NCBI RefSeq assembly: GCF_014132355.1
Contig: NZ_BLZO01000082.1
Span: forward strand, 92,201 to 156,200
Direction of reading: 5' to 3'
DNA length: 64,000 nucleotides
DNA from: Okeania sp. KiyG1
GTDB taxonomy: Bacteria > Cyanobacteriota > Cyanobacteriia > Cyanobacteriales > Microcoleaceae
Part shown: positions 17,802 through 26,130 of the stretch, piece by piece
How positions within the stretch are numbered: position 1 is the first letter of the stretch
How the letters are laid out: every line of letters begins with the position of its first letter
Notes under the pieces: model-generated
Database searches by the model: none
The model's input: only the letters and a program-made list of their open reading frames with translations
What the model was told of the DNA's origin: nothing
Position numbers and translations under genes: made by a program

Positions 17802-18364
17802 GTCGCAAACAAATTCCCTCTGAAGCACTCGTTCAACTACGCTCTAGGTTGGAATTACTACCAGAACGTTCGCGGGAGCGTCGCGCACTAATTGAAGAAG
17901 CCTCTGCCAACTATGGTGTGTCAGTAGATACTCTATATCGTAGCTTGCGAAGACAACAAAAGCCCAAAGCCATTCAGCGCTCCGACAAAGGAAAACCTCG
18001 TAAACTAACCCGCTCAGAAATGGAGAATTACTGTGAGGTAATAGCAGCGATGAAAATCCGCACCAACAACTCTAAAGGGCGACACCTTTCCACAGTACGA
18101 GCTATTGAACTACTAGAAGAATATGGCATAGAAACCCCAGACGGTTTCATTCAACCACCAAAAGAACTGCTGAAAAAAAGTACAGTCAACTATTATCTCA
18201 AAGCTTGGGGATACGACCACACATCCCTCACCCGACAGCCACCAGCAGTGCGCTTTCAAGCCGAACAGAGCAATGAATGCTGGCACTTTGACTTGAGCCA
18301 TTCCGACTTAAAATATCTCAAGCAACCCCTTGGGTACAGTCTGGGCGAGGAAAACCACAATTAA
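17798..18364 (+). pseudogene. DDE transposase (TniA-like), N-terminal part before a frame break
   Basis: A 188-residue product with N-terminal helix-turn-helix and the start of the rve/DDE catalytic domain: WHFDLSHSDLKYL contains the first Asp. It stops at TAA 18362-18364. A -1 shift just before (around GAGGAAAACCACAATTAATG) would join it directly to the next frame, reading CCA CAA TTA ATG CTC. The catalytic core is thus split between the first and second Asp. It is either an inactivating indel or a frameshift-expressed protein; the stop and next ATG overlap (TAATG), so reinitiation is also possible. Confidence 0.75.
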
Positions 18365-19455
18365 TGCTCTATAGTGTTGTCGATGACCGCAGTGGTGCTT
18401 GTTATCAAGAATATCGCTGTGCTTATGGCGAAGACGCGGAAACTGCTTTACGGTTCTTGTTTAACGCCATGAGTGCTAAAACCATTGAAGGGTTTTCATT
18501 TCAAGGCATCCCACAAATGCTCTACGCCGATAACGGTCCGATCGCCAAGAGTCGAGTATTTCAGAACGTGATGGACTGTCTGGGAGTAAAAGTAGTAACC
18601 CACCTACCTAACGGTAAAGATGGCAGACGAGTTACAGCACGAGCTAAAGGCAAAGTAGAGCGCCCTTTTCGCACTATCAAGGAAGCTCACGAAACACTCT
18701 ATCACTTCCACCAACCGGAAACTGAAGTTGAAGCCAACCGTTGGTTACACCAGTATTTGCTTAACTACAACAGTCAGCCTCACCGTCAAGAAAACCATTC
18801 TCGCATTGAAGACTGGCGTCTACATCTCCCCAAGACAGGATTACTGCAAATGTGTAGCTGGGAACGCTTTTGTACCTTTGCCAGGGAACCTGAGCAGAGA
18901 AAAGTTGATGGTTGTGCGCGAATCTCCGTTGAAGGAGTGGCTTATGAAGTAGACCCAGATTTAGCTGGAGAGATGGTTGTCCTCTGGTGGGGGTTATTCG
19001 ACAACGAGTTGTATGTGGAAAAGGATGAAAAAAGATATGGCCCTTATTTACCAGTAGATGGCCCCATTCCCCTACATCGCTATCGCCAATTCAAGAAAAG
19101 TAAGACCCAACAACGAGCTGATAGAATTGAAGCTCTCTCAAAAAAATTGGTTCTGCCGACTACTGCCTGGCAAGGAGACGGAGAATTCCAGTTCTTGGCT
19201 CAAATTCAAACAGCACCTGGATTAGTTGTAGTTCCCTTTATTGACCCCGACCCCTTCCAAGAGTTTAGCTACCCCACAGTCTTGGCAGCCAAGGGTGCTA
19301 TTGCTGACTACCTAGCTTTGCCCTTAGCTCGTTTATCTGAAGTCGAGCGGGCTTTTATCGACGAACTGTTGGAGGAAACTTTAGAAAAACAAGTGATTCT
19401 GGAAAGGGTACAGCACTACTTTCAGAGTGGGAGGCGGAACAAAGATGTTGACTGA
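18364..19455 (+). pseudogene. DDE transposase (TniA-like), C-terminal part after the frame break
   Basis: A 363-residue continuation of the catalytic domain: the second Asp lies in MLYADNGPIAKS, and the Glu in KGKVERPFRTIKEAHET. A Mu-transposase-like C-terminal domain follows (GCARISVEGVAYEVDPDLAGE). Together with the upstream piece it gives a transposase of about 550 residues, the normal TniA/TnsB size. Alone it lacks the first catalytic Asp and the DNA-binding domain. Confidence 0.75.
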
Positions 19456-20416
19456 AGTGCAGCAATTTTTCGGCTTAGTCAAGGAATTTCGGCGGGCGGG
19501 CTACTATGAAACAGAACACCTGCGCCGTTTATTCACAGAGATTTCTGCTGCAATTCGTATGGGGAAATTAATTGCCATCACAGGGGTTGTAGGCTGTGGT
19601 AAGACTGTTACTATGAGACGTTTACAGGCAGCTTTGAGGCAAGAAGGCAAAATCTGGGTATCTCAATCTTTATCAGTGGATAAAAACCGAACCACATTAC
19701 CCAGTTTGATTGCAGCTTTATTCTATGATTTATCTTCAGATAAGCAGGTAAAGATTCCTAGTTCTGGAGAAAAGCGGGAGCGCGAACTGCGAGAACTTTT
19801 TCGCAAGGGAAAGAAGCCAGTTGCACTTTTCATCGATGAAGCCCATGACTTACACTATAGTACTTTAACGGGACTCAAGCGTTTGATTGAGGTGGTAGAA
19901 GATGGAGGGGGTACTCTCTCAATTGTGTTGGGCGGTCATCCTAAACTTAAGAATGACTTGCGTCGTCCAACGATGGAGGAAATCGGCTATCGCACTGCCG
20001 TCTTCTCCTTGGATAGTATTGGCGGTTGCCAGGGGGAGTACATTCAGTGGCTGTTGGGAGAATGTGTGGCAGAAGATACACCCCTTTCTGAATTAATTGT
20101 TCCTGAAGCTGTTGATGAGCTAGCTCAAAAATTGAGAACACCTTTACAAATTCAACAGCACTTATCTTTGGCTTTTGAGCAAGCTTACCGTCTGGGTGAA
20201 AAGCCTGTAACTGTAGCGGTGATTGAATCAATTCTTTCTAAACAAATTGATGAGTTAGAACCCACTTTAACTCGTCATGGCTATAACGTCAAAAGTCTGT
20301 CTGAACAGTTTAATGCTAAACCAGGGGAGATTCGTTCTTTGTTTCGAGGTCAACTTGAACCCAGTCGCGCCCGTGAGTTGCAGGAACAGATGTTGGCTGC
20401 TGGATTACCTTTGTAG
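19445..20416 (+). CDS. AAA+ ATPase of the transposon (TniB/ExeA-like)
   Basis: A 323-residue protein started at ATG 19445, with GGGAGG ten bases upstream; a GTG 18 bases earlier is less likely. Walker A is GVVGCGKT and Walker B is VALFIDEAHD. In Tn402, Tn552 and Tn7-like systems this ATPase selects target DNA and activates the transposase. It overlaps the end of the transposase gene. No TniQ-type partner follows; the right inverted repeat begins about 75 bp later. Confidence 0.9.
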   Translation: MLTEVQQFFGLVKEFRRAGYYETEHLRRLFTEISAAIRMGKLIAITGVVGCGKTVTMRRLQAALRQEGKIWVSQSLSVDKNRTTLPSLIAALFYDLSSDKQVKIPSSGEKRERELRELFRKGKKPVALFIDEAHDLHYSTLTGLKRLIEVVEDGGGTLSIVLGGHPKLKNDLRRPTMEEIGYRTAVFSLDSIGGCQGEYIQWLLGECVAEDTPLSELIVPEAVDELAQKLRTPLQIQQHLSLAFEQAYRLGEKPVTVAVIESILSKQIDELEPTLTRHGYNVKSLSEQFNAKPGEIRSLFRGQLEPSRARELQEQMLAAGLPL

Positions 20417-20491
20417 GGACTTTATACTCATCACATCAACAGTCTTTGAGGCTCTTTCAGCTTTACGGCTTAAAGAATGCCCTATCATGGC

Positions 20492-20661
20492 CTTCTAGTT
20501 GCAGTTAATTCTGGCCGAAAAAAGTTATTGCTGGCTAGTTGCAAATAATCCTGGCTCAGTTGCAGTTAATTCTGGCTCAAATATCAATCTAGTTGCAATT
20601 AATCCTGGCTCAAAATGATCGTTATTGCTGGTTGAGGACAATCTTATTGCTGGCTGCTACA
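20492..20661. repeat. Right terminal inverted repeat of the Tn552-like transposon
   Basis: Inverse of 16916-17085. It ends GCTGGCTGCTACA and contains the same multiple CTGGCTCA/AGTTGCA(G/A)TTAAT binding-type units. Confidence 0.85.
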
Positions 20662-20693
20662 GCTAAAAAATCTGGCTGTTCTTAAGATTTGTT

Positions 20694-20984
20694 TTACAAA
20701 CAGTCTCTAATATTATTTCGACTATTACCCATATCAGTAACAATGGGAATATCAACCGCCTCAGAAATACCATCAAAATTATTCCCAGGCAAAATACCAA
20801 TAGTTAAACCATTAACGGACTTCGCACCTCGAGGAGCAGCATCCATCACCCCCATCTTTCGCCCACCCGTCAATAAAACCCAAGATTCTTGAGCAATTAA
20901 TTGACCAAGTTTATAGGCATTTTTCAGGTCATATGAAGTAGCGCCACTTCCCGGACCCATCACACCGATGATGATTTTCTTCAT
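20694..20984 (-). pseudogene. LOG/TIGR00725-family protein, truncated
   Basis: The 96 residues start like the LOG/lysine-decarboxylase-like Rossmann family: MKKIIIGVMGPGSGAT, LLTGGRKMGVMDAAPRGAK and IGILPGNN. Family members of this type are about 160 residues, and the second half is absent. Homology seems to end at NSRNN, followed by a few unrelated codons and a stop, 33 bp from the transposon end at 20661. The simplest reading is that the transposon or an associated deletion removed the rest. Probably inactive. Confidence 0.75.
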
Positions 20985-21059
20985 TTTATCATACCAATTT
21001 CTTACCCGTCAAATACTTCAATAATTTAACTCATATACTACTCTTTAATACCGAGCGTT
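20985..21059. other. Short spacer
   Basis: AT-rich spacer between the truncated LOG gene start and the right end of a decayed tnpB element. Nothing else is seen. Confidence 0.4.
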
Positions 21060-22322
21060 TTGACATCCTCCCCGGCCTAAAGGCGCGGGGATTCCTACCG
21101 AGCCGTAACTCCTCGGCGGGTTGACGTTTTGCTTCGCATAGCTGCCGCTAACACTGGCTGCTGCTACCTTGACGCTAGTCTTACGCTTACCTCCACGTCC
21201 GTTTAATGTCTCGGACTGCCCGCCCGCGACTAATATATTTATCGCTGCATTCTCGTCTCTATCATGTTTTGCACCACAGTTGAGACACTCCCATTCTCGA
21301 ACCTGAAGGTCTAGCTTCCCACCTTTAAAGCCACAATTTGAGCAAACTTGGGATGTTGGCTCAAGGGCGACTAATTACTCTGAAATCGCGACCATATTTT
21401 TCTGCTTTTCCTTCTAAAAAAGTCCTGAACGTTCTCCAAGCTAAATCAGAAATTGCTCTGGATAATTTACGGTTTTTAACCATTCCAGAAACGTTTAAAT
21501 CTTCTAAAACAATTGTTTGGTTTTCACGAATTATTTTAGTAGATAATTTATGTAGAAAATCTGTCCTTGTATCTTTCAGTTTGGCATGGAATTTAGCCAC
21601 TCTAACCCTGGCTTTTTCATACCTTTTAGACCCTTTAGTTTTATGAGATAATGACTTACTTAACTTTATATACTTCTTAATTCGTTTCTTCAGTGGCTTA
21701 GGAGCATCAACCTTTGTACCGTCGCTCAATGTAGCAAAGGTTTTAATACCTAAATCTATGCCTACTGAATTATCAGTTTGAGGTAAGATTTCTGGTTGTA
21801 TTTCTACTACAAAAATCAAGAAATATCTATGGGCGGAATCTTTGATTACTGTTACTGATGATGGAGCAGCAGGTAACTCCCTTGACCAAACTATTTTTAG
21901 TTTTCCAATCTTAGCTAAATAAACTTTATGCTGACCAATCTTAAAGCCACCCTTTCTAAACCTAGCAGTTTGCTTTGATTTCCTACTTTTAAATTTAGGA
22001 GGTCTAACAGGTCTACCTTTTCTCTTCCCTTGAGTTGATTTAAAAAAGTTAGAGCAACGCCTGGTTTAAGTCATTCAATGATTGCTGCAATGGTATGTTA
22101 GAAACCTCTGACAACCATTCTCTTTCTTCAGTCTTTTTAGCTTGAGTAATAAAAAGCTTTTGTAATTCTGAATTAGTAGATTTCTTTTCTCCTGATCTAT
22201 ACCTCTGTTGGCAGAAAGCTAGACTATCATTCACTCGCCACACGGACACAGCCAAATAGCTTGGCTAATCGGTATTTTTGTCCCGGCGTTGGATATATAC
22301 GGTACTTAAATCTAGCTTTCAT
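21060..22322 (-). pseudogene. Decayed tnpB (IS200/IS605-type), several frameshifts
   Basis: The gene starts at ATG 22322 (MKARFKYRIYPTPGQ), then shifts frame near 22230, near 22055 and near 21362. The longest intact piece (21361-21819) has the RuvC Asp (VGIDLGIKTFATL) and Glu (VLEDLNVSGMVK). The C-terminal zinc finger with CSNCG, CLNCG and [10 protein letters not shown] is in another frame at about 21220-21350. The end of the element has the hairpin CCCCGGCCTAAAGGCGCGGGG at about 21072-21092, as expected for the omegaRNA 3' part. A repeat with AGCAGCAGCCAGTG lies within the C-terminal tail. Confidence 0.82.
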
Positions 22323-22835
22323 AACTTGACGCATCAAACTAACATATAGGTTAACATATTTATTGAAAAAATCAACCCGCAATAAAAAGTCGCCCGCTTA
22401 TGGGCGAGGCTTGAGACCCATTTTTTCGGTCAAAATTCGCGTTTCTTAAATAAATTGATATATATAGCTTTGACAAGAAACTCGGATTAGCGTTTCTTAA
22501 ATTTACACCAAAATTAAGTTAAAATAAATAGGTAGGTTGAAATTAAAAACTTACCTATTTATCCTAACTTTTTACTAGAAAATACCCAGTACAAGTTACT
22601 GAATCACTGAAATAATAGTTGGCATTAAAAAAGCTTGTAAGCTATAAAAACGCGGAACAACGCGAAGAGTCTTCGCGTTAGCGATCGCTGTCAAATAATT
22701 CAACAAATATGAATGATTCGCTCATCTTCTCTATCCATCTCCAACCTATCCTCCCAACGGCAGGAATATTGGCTGCTTCTGGTTAGCAGAATAATCCAGG
22801 ATATGGGCTGCCCATATCCTTATTAAGTTTTTAAA
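22323..22835. other. Intergenic region between decayed tnpB and the bro gene
   Basis: It contains the hairpin CGCCCGCTTATGGGCG at about 22391 (possible left end of the tnpB element), the inverted repeat ATAAATAGGTAG/TTACCTATTTAT (about 22527-22562), a perfect palindrome AACGCGAAGA(G)TCTTCGCGTT near 22658, and the hairpin at 22799-22819. No gene is seen. Confidence 0.5.
22799..22819. terminator. Hairpin 3' of the bro gene
   Basis: GGATATGGG CTG CCCATATCC is a perfect 9-bp stem with a 3-base loop, 17 bp past the bro stop codon. It lacks a strong T-tract on the minus strand. The stem matches the palindrome at 23995-24014 upstream of the module. Confidence 0.5.
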
Positions 22836-23567
22836 TTAAACTATTTTAGCCAAGATATGTTCTGGATAAGTATTCACCATTCCAAAACGAGGATCATTAA
22901 TTTTTTCAGGTACTATCCCCATTCGCTTACAAAGTGCTGTAGCCTTCCGGCCTAACGCTGATGCCGTCTTCACAGAGTACGAGCCTAAGCCGTACTTCGT
23001 CGCATAACCGACAACGCTGTACCAGCAACCATGACTATTCCTAAACCGTTCTAGCTCACAAGAGTTGGCTTCAGCCAGCATTTCAACGCTTTCTACAACT
23101 TCTTGCTGTTCGGCTAGCTGCTGCTTTAGTATGATATTTTCCTGTTCAATAACTGATAAGCGTTGCTCGTGTTGCTTAAATGCGCTAACCATCGCCTGCA
23201 AAACATCCCCAGTTGTAGGGATTTTCTGTTCAATAGAGTATTGACCAGTTTTGCGGATAGATGGCAGGACTTCAGAGGTAATCCATTTTTTGAAAACCTT
23301 AGCTTGTTTCTTGCGAGATTTGAGAACTAAAGAATACATTCCGGATTCTGAAACTATTGACATTACTTGATTTCCACCAGGGGTATCCACTAATACCGAC
23401 CCCCTTTCATCATCGTCTAATCGGCTAACAGCATCTATATGATTATTGATTCCCAAGACGTTGCACAAATCTTTGGCCACAAAACAAGGCTCATTGTCAA
23501 TGATAACAATACGAACTTCTGACTCTTGGAAGTTGAAAACTGAGAGTTGAGTATTGTTGTTTTTCAT
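22836..23567 (-). CDS. Bro-N domain protein (phage antirepressor type)
   Basis: A 243-residue protein. Residues 1-110 are a Bro-N domain: VRIVIIDNEPCFVAKDLCNVLGI, RLDDDERGS, MSIVSESGMYSLVLKSRK and WITSEVLPSIRKTGQY. A helical coiled-coil-like segment follows (about 125-165, with repeated E/Q/L). The C-terminal part (HGCWYSVVGYATKYGL..LGRKATALCKRMG) resembles DNA-binding tails of antirepressors. Such proteins are usually phage or mobile-element regulators. No other phage gene is nearby, so this is likely a prophage remnant or a standalone module. Two inverted repeats lie directly upstream. Confidence 0.85.
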   Translation of the reverse strand: MKNNNTQLSVFNFQESEVRIVIIDNEPCFVAKDLCNVLGINNHIDAVSRLDDDERGSVLVDTPGGNQVMSIVSESGMYSLVLKSRKKQAKVFKKWITSEVLPSIRKTGQYSIEQKIPTTGDVLQAMVSAFKQHEQRLSVIEQENIILKQQLAEQQEVVESVEMLAEANSCELERFRNSHGCWYSVVGYATKYGLGSYSVKTASALGRKATALCKRMGIVPEKINDPRFGMVNTYPEHILAKIV

Positions 23568-23586
23568 AGTATAATAGGATTTAGGT

Positions 23587-23629
23587 GGCCAAATCTACCG
23601 ATAACTTTGGCGAGTTAGTAGATTTGGCC
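23587..23629. promoter_or_regulatory. Inverted repeat upstream of bro, possible operator
   Basis: Perfect 12-bp arms GGCCAAATCTAC and GTAGATTTGGCC are separated by 19 bp, starting 20 bp before the bro ATG. The position suits an operator for the Bro protein or a repressor. Confidence 0.6.
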
Positions 23630-23638
23630 TTTGTCATC

Positions 23639-23670
23639 TCTAGCGAAAGTATTGGAAACAATTCGCTAGA
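23639..23670. promoter_or_regulatory. Second inverted repeat upstream of bro
   Basis: Arms TCTAGCGAA and TTCGCTAGA flank a 14-base loop and are followed on the plus strand by TTTTTTT. It may be a second operator or a plus-strand terminator. Confidence 0.5.
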
Positions 23671-23864
23671 TTTTTTTATAATAACATATTTATTCATTTG
23701 CGAACACCACGAAATAAAGAAAAAAAGGGTACAATGTACCTTGAAAAATGATGGTAAAACCATTACTAAATGATTACTAAGCAATAATTAACTATTAATA
23801 ATTAAAAAATCAGGTTTAAAAGCCTCCCATTTTAAGGGGATAAAATCAAAATTTTTCCTTTTAG

Positions 23865-23975
23865 TCAATCCCATTCTTTTAAGAATGAGTAATTATTAAT
23901 TGCTGAAGCATTCCACATACCATCCTCAGCTATAGTAATTTCTTGGTCTTCAAACACCTTGATTATTTCAGCCAT
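23865..23975 (-). CDS. Possible 36-residue protein upstream of bro (KilA-N/Bro-like start)
   Basis: The ORF has a strong ribosome binding site (AAGGAG, six bases before ATG). The sequence FEDQEITIAEDGMWNASAIN resembles the beginning of KilA-N-type domains, then the frame ends after 36 codons. It is either a small regulator or the start of a truncated gene. A perfect 20-bp palindrome (23995-24014) lies just upstream. Confidence 0.45.
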   Translation of the reverse strand: MAEIIKVFEDQEITIAEDGMWNASAINNYSFLKEWD

Positions 23976-23994
23976 TTTTACTCCTTAAAAATAA

Positions 23995-24014
23995 GATATG
24001 GGAATTCCCATATC
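23995..24014. promoter_or_regulatory. Perfect 20-bp palindrome upstream of the small ORF
   Basis: GATATGGGAATTCCCATATC is fully self-complementary and sits 20 bp upstream of a small ORF start. Its half-site recurs in the hairpin at 22799-22819, so both ends of the bro module carry the same motif. Confidence 0.6.
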
Positions 24015-24022
24015 CTGCAAAC

Positions 24023-25661
24023 CTCACGGGGTGACAAGGTCGATGAAAGCTATATATAGAGGTGGACTTATCGAATAAGCTGAAGAATACTTCAACTGAA
24101 AGAGAACTATTATTGAGAATAGATGGGGGTGTGGTGCGTTCGCGGAGCGTTGCGTCAGCAGTATCGCACCACACCCTCCATAGTAGGTTGATTATTTATT
24201 CAAACAAAGTTAAAAACAGTTAAAAATATGATAAAAAAGGTTTGATAATTATAAATAAAAAAGAATAAAAAGTGAATAGATTAGGCTTTTATCAAGACCA
24301 TATAGAACAAAAATTGAGTCCATCTCAAGTAGCAACATTACAAATATTATTATATTTAATATCAGTATATAAAACTGTACAAATATCAAAATTAACAAGC
24401 TTATTTCCTCTGCCAATCCAATCAGAAAGTAAGCGCAAACATATACAAAAATTTTTAACCCTTAAGGAATTAAGTTTACCTATATTTTGGTTTCCTTTGG
24501 TAAGAATTATGGTAGAGAAAGTATTCAGTTTGACTTCTGAATTAATATTAATTATAGATAGAATTCAATGGCAAAATACTAATATATTAATGATTAGTGT
24601 GGCCTGGAAAAAGAGAGCATTACCCATATATTGGAAGATTTTAGATCATAAAGGGGCTAGTAATTTAATAGAGCAGCAAGCAGTAATTCGTCCTGTGTTA
24701 AGATTATTAAAAAGGTATAAAATTATCATCACAGCAGATAGAGAATTCCACAGTATCTTTCTATCCCATTGGTTGAAAAAATCTCAGAAAAATCAGGTTT
24801 ACTTTGTCTTAAGGCAGCGAAAATCTACCTCCATTAAACGAGGTAAAAAATATTGTTAACTCTCAGAATTAAAAGTAAAAATCGGTACAGCTAAACTATT
24901 ATTAAATCAAAAAAATACTAAAATAAAGAAAGTGGGAACATATAATTTACTTGTATATAAAAACATAAATATCTCGACAACTATGTTTCAGAAAAATGGT
25001 ATATTTTGACCAATTTATCATCGATTGAGAAAGTTAAAAAAATATATAGCCAGAGAATGGGAATTGAAGCAATGTTTAAGGATTATAAAAGTGGTGGTTA
25101 TCACCTAGAAGCAGCCAAGGCCAATCAAACTAGACTAAACAATCTAATTTTATTAATAGCTATTTCATACACAATAAATTCATTTCAAGGACAAAAATCA
25201 AGAATAAAGGTCTTCAAAAATATATATCAAGAATCAATGAAAAAGAAGAACATACAGAAGGCACAGTAATTTTTTTCTCGGATTATCCGGTGTTAATTGG
25301 ATTGTAAATGATGAAATTATCAGGAAATTAGTAGAAAATTTAATGAGGTTTAATCGTCATAAATTACCATGTTATATGAATGGAATTAAAGCCATGAATA
25401 AACTACTTAATATTTAATTATTTATGAGTAACTAAAATTAATAAAAGTGAGTTTTTTGATAATCTTAATTTAGAAGTTGAGTTGAACTATTGTTCAACCT
25501 ACCGTGGGGGTGTGGTGCGATACTGCTGACGCAACGCTCCGCGAACGCACCACACCCCCATCTATTCTCAATAATAGTTCTCTTTTAGTTGAAGTATTCT
25601 TCAGCTTATTCGATAAGTCCATCTCTATATATAGCTTTCAGCTACCTTGTCACCCCGTGAG
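24023..25661 (+). mobile_element. Decayed IS4-like element with ~155-bp terminal inverted repeats
   Basis: It begins CTCACGGGGTGACAAGG and ends with the inverse. The ends (24023-24178 and 25504-25661) match almost perfectly over about 155 bp, including GGTGTGGTGCG and GGAGCGTTGCGTCAGCAGTA. Inside is one broken transposase gene. The right end abuts directly a fragment of another IS (from 25662). No clear target duplication is seen. Confidence 0.8.
24272..25417 (+). pseudogene. IS4-like transposase, broken
   Basis: Piece 1 (24272-24859) has the N-terminus (LYLISVYKTVQISKLTSLFPLP), a Asp in LILIIDRIQW and the second Asp in IIITADREFHS. Piece 2 (25006-25269) holds the YREK-type block IYSQRMGIEAMFKDYKSGGY with the Glu. 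Piece 3 ends with MRFNRHKLPCYMNGIKAMNKLL and stops at 25417. At least two frame breaks separate the pieces, so no active transposase is made. A related N-terminal fragment is at 32001-32276. Confidence 0.8.
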
Positions 25662-25842
25662 GGATTTATTTACATAATGGTTATTTTGATGATTTAGATT
25701 GGTATGATTCAGCCGAAAAAGCCTTGGTTTTGCTCTTACCTCAGATTTTACTCCTTTCCCTTATCAAAAAATTAAAGTTACTAAATCCCTGGTTTTATGA
25801 ACATGGTTTGGAACTTTGTCTTGTCAGGTGCAAGATGTGAGT
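25662..25842 (+). pseudogene. 3' end of an IS transposase, same family as the copy at 62.3 kb
   Basis: The reading frame NGYFDDLDWYDSAEKALVL ... LVRCKM is the same as the end of the transposase at 62276-63295, with one visible change (YEHG for YKHG). It also keeps the IS terminus GGTGCAAGATGTGAG. The orientation is opposite to the full copy. It is cut at its 5' side exactly where the IS4-like element ends. Confidence 0.85.
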
Positions 25843-26130
25843 ATGGGTTTGAGTATGTAGTGTCTTTGCGTAAGTCCTGATAATATTTTATTTCCCACAT
25901 AGATACCAAATGGGTTCTATACTGTTATCTCCCCCGATTTTTTTCACTCTCCTTAATGTGAGCAGTAAATTGTTCTGTTTGCGAGCATGAGCGTTCTTGT
26001 TTGCAAGCAACTACACCTAAAACTCAACCCTGGCAAGGCTTACAATTTTAGCGATCGCTCTATTTATGAGAAATCCGGGTGATGCACTACCATCGATTCT
26101 ACCTCTTCTCTTTCTCCCTAATCCCACAAC
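25843..26130. other. Spacer 3' of lanM
   Basis: It contains a single MITE end (TTGCGTAAGTCCTG near 25858) and a ~28-bp stretch ATCTCCCCCGATTTTTTTCACTCTCC (about 25930-25956) that recurs inverted near 61592-61619 beyond the cluster. A GCGATCGC site is present. No gene. Confidence 0.5.

Larger units (their letters stand above)
16916..20661 (+). mobile_element. Tn552/Tn402-like transposon with long terminal inverted repeats
   Basis: The ends begin TGTAGCAGCCAGC and end with its complement. The first ~115 bp at both ends look identical and similarity continues to about 170 bp. Within each end the units CCAGCAATAA and GAGCCAGGATTAATTGCAACT recur several times, like transposase binding sites. The genes are a serine resolvase, a DDE transposase (split) and an AAA ATPase, the set seen in Tn552 and Tn402/Tn5053. 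No tniQ and no cargo are present. No target site duplication is seen: left flank ATAAA, right flank GCTAA. Confidence 0.85.

Noticed and set aside
23585..23773. 62-codon plus-strand ORF upstream of bro
   Set aside because: It runs through two inverted repeats and a T-run and has no protein family; more likely regulatory DNA.
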